From Promethearchaeota archaeon (GTDB taxonomy: Archaea > Asgardarchaeota > Lokiarchaeia > Sigynarchaeales > MK-D1): DNA of 5,068 nucleotides. The position numbers and the translations under genes are program-made. Below the pieces are notes generated by a model. It saw only the letters and a list, made by a program, of their open reading frames with translations. It was not told the DNA's origin and searched no databases. The stretch is from assembly GCA_016839865.1 (NCBI GenBank), contig JAEOTN010000543.1, forward strand, positions 1 to 5,068, read 5' to 3'. Position 1 is the stretch's first letter. Each line of letters opens with the position of its first letter. Shown here one piece after another: positions 1 through 5,061 of the stretch.

Positions 1-81
1 AAGATATCGAGCTCATCATTATATCCGGCAATTTTAGGTCACAGTATCTTCAATTTGGTAATGAATATCACTATCTTCTTG

Positions 82-117
82 TTTTTGATCTGAATTTGCT
101 ATTAGCTAGTAAAAAGT
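82..117. repeat. Flanking element, left copy (3' of the MFS gene)
   Basis: The core TTTTTGATCTGAATTTGC (82-99) matches 1562-1579 with one mismatch in 18 bases. Looser similarity continues to the right (ctag, then AAAAAGT). To the left, a shared ggtcac lies at 37-42 (1529-1534 in the other copy) and a gaatatca resembles the gaatgatca of the other copy. The two copies are in the same orientation and bracket the MFS gene. On the minus strand the copy includes a T5 run (111-115) that may end the MFS transcript. It may be a duplicated leader or terminator segment; the function is inferred. Confidence 0.45.
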
Positions 118-129
118 AGACGATAAAGG

Positions 130-1431
130 CTATTTCTTGAAAATTCCCAAATTCTCTTTTTTCACATATTTGAAATGATTTACAAGAAGAATGGCAGTTA
201 ATACCGTTAGAAGTGCAATTTGGAAGATAAACACATAAATAAGCTCCACTTCGTATAGAAAACCTGCTGCAATCGGAGGAACACCAAAAGCTAACCCTAT
301 GAACGCTTCCGATAACATTGTGTATTTCTTGCTATTGTAATGTTTACCCTTGTCTAAGATAATACGTTGGGCTACACCGTGGATTAATCCGAAGAAAAAT
401 CCGGTAACAATGTTAATAATCACCAATACCTCAAAACTACTGGATACAAAGAGGAGAATAGTTATCGAAATGAGCAAAACAACAACACCCATCCAATATC
501 CAATTCTCATTTTTTTAAATTTCCGAATTATCTGTAAACCCACTATCTGAAGAGCTTGCTGGCCTAGTACTATGAGATATACCCATTGGGATTCAATAGT
601 AAAAATATCGTCAAGATAAAATGGGAGAGTAAACCGGAGAATCGATTTAGTGGATGCAAAGAACAAAATACCTCCTAATCCCATGATCAATGGTACTTTA
701 TATAATGATGTATCTGAAGATTCTGTTGTATAAGGAGCTTTTTCAGGATGTTCATACTCCTTTCGATTTTGTGGTAATAATTTGAAATTTTGAACAACCA
801 CTGCTCTATCTTCATGGAGGTGATATTTTTCATTTGATTCAAAGAAAATAAGGTTGAGTAGACTGAGACACGCAATTCCAACCGCGATTATCAAGGCAAT
901 AAAATCACTCCCAATCAACTCCACTAATACATATCCTGCTAGGAATCCAGATATCAATCCAAAATTCCATGAATAGTTAAATAGTTTAAGATAATCCCTC
1001 CTCTTTCCGTTTTGAGTGGGTGGTGACTGTTCCCATGTAGTGATATAATTGAACATTTCAGGCCAGAACATTCCATTACTAAGCCCCTCTAATGATCGGA
1101 ATATAATGACGAGTATAATCACAATCAAGTTACTGCTCGAAACAAACACAACAACTAAAATCATCATCAGCATACTGAAAATTGAGGATATTAAGATCGT
1201 CGTTTTTGATGATTTTGTTTTATTTGTAATATATCTTCCCAAAAATGGTCCGGCAATATATGTTATTGCGGGAATAAAGGAAATTAGGCCAACGAAACCC
1301 GCCGAAACATCATCTCCAAAGACATAATTATTTGGTAGAGCTAACCCATAAATTGCTGCAAAGAACGTACGAATGAACGCTGCAAGAAATAAAGGTGCAA
1401 AGCGATACTTTCGAATGTTTTTCTTATTCAT
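130..1431 (-). CDS. MFS (major facilitator superfamily) transporter, 12 TM
   Basis: This is a predicted cytoplasmic-membrane permease that moves a small solute by secondary transport; the substrate cannot be told. From the ATG at 1431 it is 433 aa, normal for the family. Twelve hydrophobic segments lie at about residues 12-33, 44-63, 77-97, 101-117, 151-171, 175-197, 247-263, 283-303, 311-329, 333-351, 372-394 and 396-417, with a long polar loop (198-245) between the 6+6 halves. The TM2-TM3 loop (GRYITNKTKSSK, about 65-76) is a degenerate MFS motif A. TM4 ends in EGLSNGMFWP, a Gly-rich stretch with the WP pair, and TM11 has a GVPPIAAG turn. The frame stays open to a TTG at 1479 (449 aa). I prefer the ATG because its added N-terminus is polar and the ATG is preceded 5 nt upstream by TGATC, which fits the archaeal 16S 3' end. 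The gene ends in TAG and is followed by a short T-run. It is monocistronic as far as can be seen, and is divergent from the DUF1848 gene. Confidence 0.88.
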   Translation of the reverse strand: MNKKNIRKYRFAPLFLAAFIRTFFAAIYGLALPNNYVFGDDVSAGFVGLISFIPAITYIAGPFLGRYITNKTKSSKTTILISSIFSMLMMILVVVFVSSSNLIVIILVIIFRSLEGLSNGMFWPEMFNYITTWEQSPPTQNGKRRDYLKLFNYSWNFGLISGFLAGYVLVELIGSDFIALIIAVGIACLSLLNLIFFESNEKYHLHEDRAVVVQNFKLLPQNRKEYEHPEKAPYTTESSDTSLYKVPLIMGLGGILFFASTKSILRFTLPFYLDDIFTIESQWVYLIVLGQQALQIVGLQIIRKFKKMRIGYWMGVVVLLISITILLFVSSSFEVLVIINIVTGFFFGLIHGVAQRIILDKGKHYNSKKYTMLSEAFIGLAFGVPPIAAGFLYEVELIYVFIFQIALLTVLTAILLVNHFKYVKKENLGIFKK

Positions 1432-1528
1432 ATTGAGATCAGCTCTAACCCTACCATTTTTAGCTGTAGGTGTAATCAATAAGGAATCGGTTGGATAATG
1501 AAGTTTTCGAAATCTAATGGGGAAAAAT

Positions 1529-1599
1529 GGTCACGATCAAAGATTGTATCGGAATGATCATTTTTTGATCGGAATTTGCAATGAATACTAGAAAAAAGT
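1529..1599. repeat. Flanking element, right copy, with operator-like repeats upstream of the MFS gene
   Basis: This is the better-structured copy of the element at 37-117. Besides the shared core at 1562-1579, it holds two ATCGGAAT boxes (1548-1555 and 1568-1575) spaced exactly 20 nt apart, about two helical turns. Between and overlapping them is an inverted repeat GATCA-ttttt-TGATC (1556-1570), and another GATC lies near 1535. Spaced direct repeats plus a dyad ahead of a transporter gene are typical of a transcription-factor binding site. The distance to the MFS start (about 100-140 nt) is long for an archaeal repressor site, so the leader must be long or the site acts from upstream. No convincing TATA box for the MFS gene was found here. 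Confidence 0.4.
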
Positions 1600-2088
1600 G
1601 TAAAGATTCCATCAAATTTGGACATCCATGAATTTAAATATAAAGTCATTTTTGTCAATATTTTCGTCGTAACTTGATTAAGAGTAATTAAAAATTAACA
1701 CGTTTGAATAATACAGAGAAATTCTTGTTAAAAATTCATTTTCTACTAATTTCCTATATTTCTCAGAAATTTCTCGAAATTAATTTTTGATTTTACCCTT
1801 ATGAGCTGGTTAATAAATCGGGTGATTTTTTTATGTTTTTTTTTAATTACATTATCAAATTTTTTTTGGTTAATTATCAAACTCCCTCTTTTCTAAGTTT
1901 TATAATTATAAATTTGTGGGGATACTCGACTATTTCTCTAGTATTCTCGCTGAATTAATTTCAAAAATCTCTAATAGACTCCTATCCTAATCCAAGCGTT
2001 CTTCTTTACGCTTTAATCCTTTCTAAATTCATGGAAACTATAGTTTTTTTTATATAGATTTATAAGTTTGAAACACCTTATAATAAAT
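1600..2088. other. AT-rich intergenic stretch without a convincing gene
   Basis: About 490 bases of very AT-rich DNA between the divergent MFS and DUF1848 genes. It contains a 10-bp palindrome AGAAATTTCT (1765-1774) and three T-runs (T7 at 1826-1832, T9 at 1836-1844, T8 at 1860-1867) that would act as archaeal terminators for plus-strand transcription. It also has a small hairpin AAGCGT-(8 nt)-ACGCTT (1994-2013), with TAATCC on both sides. A 41-codon hydrophobic open frame (1833-1958) follows a GGTGAT sequence but is probably a by-product of the T-runs. No RNA family was recognised. Confidence 0.4.
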
Positions 2089-2179
2089 AAGGAATGCATC
2101 TTTTTTGCCATTGATTACTTTCCTCCGCTAGTCAAAATTTTTGACAATTAAGTAATTTACTAAAAAATTTGCATTCCTT
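2089..2179. repeat. 91-bp nested inverted repeat
   Basis: Three concentric arm pairs share one centre. The outer arms (2089-2106 and 2162-2179) are 18 nt with 16 matches, ending in AAGGAATGCA and its complement. The middle arms ATTACTT/AAGTAAT are at 2114-2120 and 2150-2156. The inner perfect palindrome GTCAAAA-t-TTTTGAC is at 2131-2145. An additional dyad CCTTAT-aataa-ATAAGG (2076-2092) overlaps the left end. The element sits just upstream of the probable TATA box of the DUF1848 gene. It could be a MITE-like element, a cruciform or operator region, or a hairpin RNA gene. No flanking target-site duplication was seen. Confidence 0.6.
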
Positions 2180-2207
2180 TCTCTTTTTTTATTTCTATTT
2201 TCCTCCC

Positions 2208-2220
2208 AAATATTTAATAT
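2208..2220 (+). promoter_or_regulatory. Probable TATA box for the DUF1848 gene
   Basis: The sequence AAATATTTAATAT is centred about 27 nt upstream of the ATG at 2242, the usual archaeal TATA-to-start-site distance. The transcript would therefore be leaderless or nearly so, which agrees with the lack of a clear Shine-Dalgarno sequence before the ATG. The call rests on composition and spacing only, in an AT-rich background. Confidence 0.35.
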
Positions 2221-2241
2221 GGAATACACAGTTGATAATTT

Positions 2242-3108
2242 ATGGATATAGTAAAAAATCCAATTATTAGTGCCTCTCGTCGCACGGATATTCCGGCATT
2301 CTTAATGGATTGGACAATTTCAAATATCCAACAAAAATACGCAAAAGTTGTTAATCCCTTTAACCGCAGTCAAATCTCCAAAATTTCTCTAGATCCTAAA
2401 GATGTCACAGCATGGGTCTGGTGGAGTAAGAACTTCAGTCCTTGGATAGACGCCTACACTAAATTTCCCGTATTATTCACTCAATATCCAATCCATATTT
2501 TTAACTTCACAATAAATTCCTTATCAGAACTTGAATCTGGTTTAGATTTACCACTTGACAATAGATTTCAACAACTTCAATGGTTATTAGATACTTTCGG
2601 CAAAGAGCAAATACAAGTGCGATTTGATCCTATAGTCTTTTACAAGAAATCTGGTCAAGACAGTATTTACAACAACCTCTCAGATTTTGAGTATATTATT
2701 TCTCAAATTTCTAGGATGGGAATATATAAACTGATATTTTCATTTGCTGAAGTATATTCGAAAGTCAAGAAGAGGATGCTACATCGGGGGAAAGAAATCC
2801 AAATTTTGACTGTAAAGCAGAAGAAAGAAGAAGTTGATATTTTATATGAGATTTGCAATCAATATAATGTCAGTATGTATGCGTGTTGTCAGCCTGATTT
2901 AGTTGGATATAAAGGGATTCAACAAGCACATTGCATAGATGGCGAACTTATACATAAACTCTCAAATGGAAAACTAATTTTAAAAAGAGATACAGGTCAG
3001 AGAGAACATTGTGGGTGTCAAAAATCACGAGATATTGGAGGTTATTCAGGGATTTTCAAATGTAGGCATAATTGCGATTATTGTTATGCCAATCCTACAC
3101 GAAAATAA
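2242..3108 (+). CDS. DUF1848 family protein with C-terminal Fe-S (CX3CX2C) motif
   Basis: The 288-aa protein has the hallmarks of DUF1848, a widespread uncharacterised family. An N-terminal ISASRRTDIPAF block (residues 9-20) is followed by WWSKNF (60-65), VRFDPIVF (126-133), a CC pair (215-216) and a C-terminal cysteine cluster. That cluster reads CGC at 257-259, RDIGGY at 263-268 and CRHNCDYC at 274-281. The last is an exact CX3CX2C, the spacing used by radical SAM enzymes to hold a 4Fe-4S cluster, but placed at the C-terminus instead of near the N-terminus. A cytosolic TIM-barrel-like enzyme with at least one Fe-S cluster is therefore likely. The reaction is unknown and SAM use is an inference. 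There is no signal peptide or TM segment. The ATG at 2242 starts right at the conserved N-terminus, so the start is secure. The stop codon (3106-3108) directly abuts the last base of the convergent peptidase gene. Confidence 0.88.
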   Translation: MDIVKNPIISASRRTDIPAFLMDWTISNIQQKYAKVVNPFNRSQISKISLDPKDVTAWVWWSKNFSPWIDAYTKFPVLFTQYPIHIFNFTINSLSELESGLDLPLDNRFQQLQWLLDTFGKEQIQVRFDPIVFYKKSGQDSIYNNLSDFEYIISQISRMGIYKLIFSFAEVYSKVKKRMLHRGKEIQILTVKQKKEEVDILYEICNQYNVSMYACCQPDLVGYKGIQQAHCIDGELIHKLSNGKLILKRDTGQREHCGCQKSRDIGGYSGIFKCRHNCDYCYANPTRK

Positions 3109-3666
3109 CTACTTTTCATCGTTATCCTGAAAATTCTCTCCGATAATCTTTCGCATTTTTTTCATGAACGCCGATTTGGAGGATGTACCTTCATCGTCAT
3201 CGTTTTCGTCTGACAGTTTTTCTGCCTTTAATGAGCTTTCTTTCTTTTGTTTCTTTATTCGCTTTATCGATTCCACGGTTTCATCATGTACTTTAAGAAT
3301 TGGTTTCAGGTAGTCTGGTAAAGGTGTGGTTTTACCCTCCGGATTTTCCTTAATTGTCACATGGATATGATCATCACTGACTTTTGCAATCTTCATCTCT
3401 ATACGTTCCTTGATGGTTTTCATGATCTCTTCAGCTAGCTCAACCTCTAGTGGTCCTATCTCTTCTAGCAGTTTCGTAATCTGTGCCCACAATTTTTTTG
3501 GTGTAGACTTCATTTTTCTATAAATATAGAATCGATCTCTTTCCGTTAGATTTTGATAAGCAACTTCGTATTTTTTCCCAGCGGGATCGTTTATAGAAAC
3601 ATGAAGTTTCCCCTTAGAAGTGTAAATGTTCGTGAGAATTACCCAATGAAAAGAAAATCCCACCAT
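3109..3666 (-). CDS. C-terminal part of a C39/papain-like cysteine peptidase, separated by a frameshift
   Basis: This 185-codon frame begins almost directly with FSFHWVILTNI (residues 4-14), followed by VSINDPAGK (23-31). That is the His...Asp/Asn-Pro-Gly pattern of the second half of a C39-like peptidase core, with H7 and N26/D27 as likely catalytic residues. The Cys half is in the gene just upstream (3740-4531). The frame is open back to 3744 and the extra 25 codons read as normal protein, so the ATG at 3666 (with a GGGTG 8 nt before it) is probably internal. After the core comes a charged, mostly helical region (about 40-125) and a Lys/Asp/Glu-rich tail. A stand-alone product would begin inside a beta-strand of the fold and would lack the nucleophile. 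It could act only as a partner of the upstream product, or be made by frameshifting from it. It ends in TAG, flush against the convergent DUF1848 stop. Confidence 0.7.
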   Translation of the reverse strand: MVGFSFHWVILTNIYTSKGKLHVSINDPAGKKYEVAYQNLTERDRFYIYRKMKSTPKKLWAQITKLLEEIGPLEVELAEEIMKTIKERIEMKIAKVSDDHIHVTIKENPEGKTTPLPDYLKPILKVHDETVESIKRIKKQKKESSLKAEKLSDENDDDEGTSSKSAFMKKMRKIIGENFQDNDEK

Positions 3667-3739
3667 TATCCTTGCACCCTTCGTGAATTCGGAACGCAGG
3701 ATCTTAATTTTTTTATTCGCAATTGTTGTTTCATGAATT

Positions 3740-3747
3740 TTAAATTA
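3740..3747 (-). other. +1 frameshift site joining the two peptidase halves
   Basis: On the minus strand the upstream frame ends ATA-ATT-TAA (stop 3742-3740). The downstream frame is closed until the TAA at 3747-3745 and open from 3744. The change of frame must therefore fall in this window of a few bases. Skipping one T of the TTT at 3744-3742 gives ATA-ATT-AAA-ATT-CAT, a continuous 473-codon gene from 4531 to 3109. The ATT-TAA context (a stop in the A site behind a T-ending codon) resembles +1 programmed sites such as CTT-TGA of bacterial prfB. A real mutation or an assembly indel is equally possible. Confidence 0.65.
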
Positions 3748-4531
3748 TTTTTCTTAAAAAAAACAACGCTCCTGTGCCGTCAGATGTTGGTTGTTTAACA
3801 AATTCATAACCAAATAATGCCATCAGAATTCTAATCTCAGGATTGTGTTTGAACATATCAACATGTTGCGAAATTACCCACTGAGTGACTAAACCATTGA
3901 CAAAAAATTCCTCATATGCATTCACAATCAAGTTATTTTTCATTTTATAATGATCTTGTTGATGAAATCGTAATACAGACTCTAAACCAACATAATAATG
4001 GTCAAGTTCTTCCACATTTAGAGATTTAACATAATCTGAAACGGGATTCGGAACCGCAGATTTCAGCAGTAAATATTCGAGTGCGTATGCCCACTGAAAT
4101 TCTTTACGTCTTTGTTCTATTACGGTGGTTTTAGTGAAATGCTCCCAGACTTTATCAAGTAATTTTCCAATTTGTTCATTTTGAATCGGATCGAGAAGCA
4201 TCAGAATCGAACTTAAACCGCATGCATTTGGTAACTGTAGAAAAAGAGGGTATTGAGTCCTTACTGACTCATATTTACCATAGTTTTTTTGCTTTTCAAG
4301 AAATTTCTGGGCTTTTCTTTCTACTTTTTCACTAGGTTTTTCGGAAATGATATGTTCAACAGATTTGAATAGTTCTTTCTGTTTAGATTCTTCTTCCTTA
4401 CTAAAATCTTCCACAACGCTTGAAAGAATGTCAAGATCCTCTTCTCCATTAGTTTTGTCTTCCTCAACATCTTCTTGAATCTTAGTATCTTCCTCTTGAT
4501 CATTTTGAAGATCTTTCTCTTGATCCGTCAT
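3740..4531 (-). CDS. N-terminal part of a C39/papain-like cysteine peptidase (frame ends at a shift site)
   Basis: 263 codons. Residues 1-60 are an acidic, probably disordered leader (23 Asp/Glu of 60), followed by a charged helical stretch to about 88. The catalytic-type block FLQLPNACGLSSILMLL (97-113) has C104 as the candidate nucleophile, at the start of a helix, and Q99 as the candidate oxyanion-hole residue. Residues 115-235 are mainly helical. The frame ends in GTGALFFLRKII, in the middle of the fold, without the His that such peptidases need. That His appears in the next open frame (3109-3744) after a +1 shift. The fused protein is 473 aa with a C104/H295/N314-D315 set. No signal peptide is seen, so it is probably cytosolic. 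The start ATG at 4531 has a weak GAGG 10 nt upstream and a TATA box at about 4575. The family assignment is from motif pattern only; eukaryotic actin-maturation protease also has a CGL-type C39-like site, but no closer relationship can be claimed. Confidence 0.72.
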   Translation of the reverse strand: MTDQEKDLQNDQEEDTKIQEDVEEDKTNGEEDLDILSSVVEDFSKEEESKQKELFKSVEHIISEKPSEKVERKAQKFLEKQKNYGKYESVRTQYPLFLQLPNACGLSSILMLLDPIQNEQIGKLLDKVWEHFTKTTVIEQRRKEFQWAYALEYLLLKSAVPNPVSDYVKSLNVEELDHYYVGLESVLRFHQQDHYKMKNNLIVNAYEEFFVNGLVTQWVISQHVDMFKHNPEIRILMALFGYEFVKQPTSDGTGALFFLRKII

Positions 4532-4568
4532 TGCGTTGGTCCCTCATAGTATATTACGAAGAACAACC

Positions 4569-4581
4569 GATATATATTAAC
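4569..4581 (-). promoter_or_regulatory. Probable TATA box for the peptidase gene
   Basis: On the minus strand this reads GTTAATATATATC, preceded by a purine-rich GGGATAAGAT that could serve as BRE. A start about 26 nt downstream (near 4549) would give a leader of roughly 18 nt before the ATG at 4531, enough to hold the GAGG at about 4542-4545. It lies between the tRNA terminator and the peptidase start, which suggests independent transcription. Confidence 0.45.
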
Positions 4582-4593
4582 ATCTTATCCCAT

Positions 4594-4606
4594 TAATAAA
4601 AAATAA
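4594..4606 (-). terminator. T-run terminator after tRNA-Ser
   Basis: Directly after the tRNA discriminator base the minus strand reads CTTATTTTTTATTA, with a T6 run at 4603-4598. Oligo-T without a hairpin is the usual archaeal transcription stop, and its position a few bases past the tRNA 3' end fits. Confidence 0.5.
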
Positions 4607-4607
4607 G

Positions 4608-4719
4608 CGCAGACGAGGGGACTCGAACCCCTGAGTGCGTAAGCACACCGGCTAGCCAGGTGGGCACGAAAAAATGCCAAAATTCGAGGCCGGCATCGTT
4701 GCCGCTTGATTACATCTGC
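4608..4719 (-). tRNA. tRNA-Ser(CGA) with an anticodon-loop intron
   Basis: The acceptor arms GCAGATG (4719-4713) and CGTCTGC (4615-4609) pair over 7 bp with one G-U, followed by discriminator G73; no CCA is encoded. The D-arm ATCA-AGCGGCAA-CGAT keeps A14, G18G19 and A21. The anticodon stem CCGGC pairs fully with GCCGG (4652-4648). The loop reads C32 T33 CGA A37, with anticodon CGA at 4686-4684. The insert runs from 4682 to 4654 (29 nt), between positions 37 and 38. A long variable arm (GTGC-TTAC-GCAC) and G73 identify a serine tRNA and exclude alanine. The T-arm is AGGGG-TTCGAGT-CCCCT. The mature tRNA would be 83 nt and reads UCG codons. The intron carries a GGCAT/GTGCC hairpin. Removal requires the archaeal splicing endonuclease. 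Confidence 0.93.
4654..4682 (-). other. tRNA intron (29 nt) at position 37/38
   Basis: The boundaries are inferred from the complete 5-bp anticodon stem and a 7-nt mature loop CTCGAAA. The expected bulge-helix-bulge is imperfect. With bulges AAU and CUA, the central helix would pair C32-G, U33-G and G35-C but leaves C34 opposite U. The splice site is therefore a relaxed form, or the exact cut differs slightly. Confidence 0.7.
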
Positions 4720-4738
4720 TTTAAAGAAAAATTATCGA

Positions 4739-4748
4739 CTTAAAAATC
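4739..4748 (-). promoter_or_regulatory. Possible TATA box for tRNA-Ser
   Basis: The minus strand reads GATTTTTAAG, centred about 24 nt before the first tRNA base. It overlaps the last codons and the TAA stop of the upstream small gene, so the promoter would lie within that gene's 3' end. Co-transcription with the small gene followed by RNase P processing is the alternative. Confidence 0.35.
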
Positions 4749-5003
4749 TTCTTCCGTTTCTTCTTCAAGTATTCCCGTTTGTTTTAAAAGATCTTTAATT
4801 TGGTCGCTGGATTTTTTTACCAATTCATTTTCGCTTAGATTAAGAGTCTCAACAACCTTGTCCCCAAATTCAACTAAGGTCTTAATAGCTTGACTAGAAA
4901 ACTCATTCATCTGTTTTACGGTGGATTCACCGAAAATACCTGTTAAAAAATCTTGAAAGTTATCATTTAGTTTTTTCAATACATCGTCGGATTTCTCTGT
5001 CAT
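4740..5003 (-). CDS. Small acidic helical protein, function unknown
   Basis: 87 aa from the ATG at 5003 (92 aa from the ATG at 5018). I prefer 5003: a GGAG (5016-5013) lies 9 nt before it and overlaps the upstream ATG. The protein is soluble, has no Cys and no TM segment, and looks almost fully alpha-helical. Amphipathic stretches cover about residues 5-30 (DDVLKKLNDNFQDFLTGIFG), 32-55 and 58-76, ending in an acidic tail EEETEEDF. The heptad-like spacing of Leu, Phe and Val suggests a helical bundle or an oligomerising partner protein. I do not recognise a family. It lies 20 bp upstream of tRNA-Ser on the same strand and probably has its own promoter at about 5055. Confidence 0.7.
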   Translation of the reverse strand: MTEKSDDVLKKLNDNFQDFLTGIFGESTVKQMNEFSSQAIKTLVEFGDKVVETLNLSENELVKKSSDQIKDLLKQTGILEEETEEDF

Positions 5004-5012
5004 GAAATATGT

Positions 5013-5016
5013 CTCC
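5013..5016 (-). promoter_or_regulatory. Shine-Dalgarno GGAG deciding the small-protein start
   Basis: GGAG is 9 nt upstream of the ATG at 5003 and overlaps the ATG at 5018 (ATGGAG). The sequence before the 5018 ATG is AT-rich with no purine-rich box, so translation more likely begins at 5003. A leaderless start at 5018 remains possible. Confidence 0.45.
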
Positions 5017-5049
5017 ATGGAATCAATTTTTTATTGAATGAATGTGTCT

Positions 5050-5061
5050 AATAATTAAAGT
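5050..5061 (-). promoter_or_regulatory. Possible TATA box for the small protein
   Basis: The minus strand has CTTTAATTAT at 5060-5051. A start about 26 nt downstream, near 5029, would give a leader of about 25 nt before the ATG at 5003. The AT-rich background makes this a weak call. Confidence 0.3.

Noticed and set aside
350..1327. Open frames opposite or within the MFS gene (350-550, 687-881, 1049-1327)
   Set aside because: They are antisense or out-of-frame shadows of a complete 12-TM protein, and their translations show no domain-like pattern.
1476..1658. 60-codon minus-strand frame just upstream of the MFS gene
   Set aside because: It overlaps the duplicated element and operator-like repeats, has low-complexity composition and no ribosome binding site.
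1994..2013. Hairpin AAGCGT-(8 nt)-ACGCTT as an RNA gene or terminator
   Set aside because: It is a single 6-bp stem with no gene immediately upstream and no T-run directly after; no known RNA motif was recognised.
3756..3763. T8 homopolymer (minus strand) as the cause of the peptidase frameshift
   Set aside because: Removing a T there leads straight into TAA, and adding one leads to a third frame that stops before the His block; only a shift at 3740-3744 joins the halves.
3553..3798. Plus-strand 81-codon frame across the peptidase frameshift
   Set aside because: It is antisense to both peptidase halves, which carry recognisable active-site blocks in their own frames.
4321..4503. 60-codon frame within the acidic leader of the peptidase
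   Set aside because: Lys/Arg-rich translation is the expected shadow of a GAA/GAT-rich acidic coding stretch in another frame.
4653..4659. Reading the tRNA as tRNA-Ala with anticodon GGC
   Set aside because: The CTGGCTA just before the 3' anticodon stem could form a loop, but the long variable arm and G73 fit serine, and the 37/38 intron position gives CGA.
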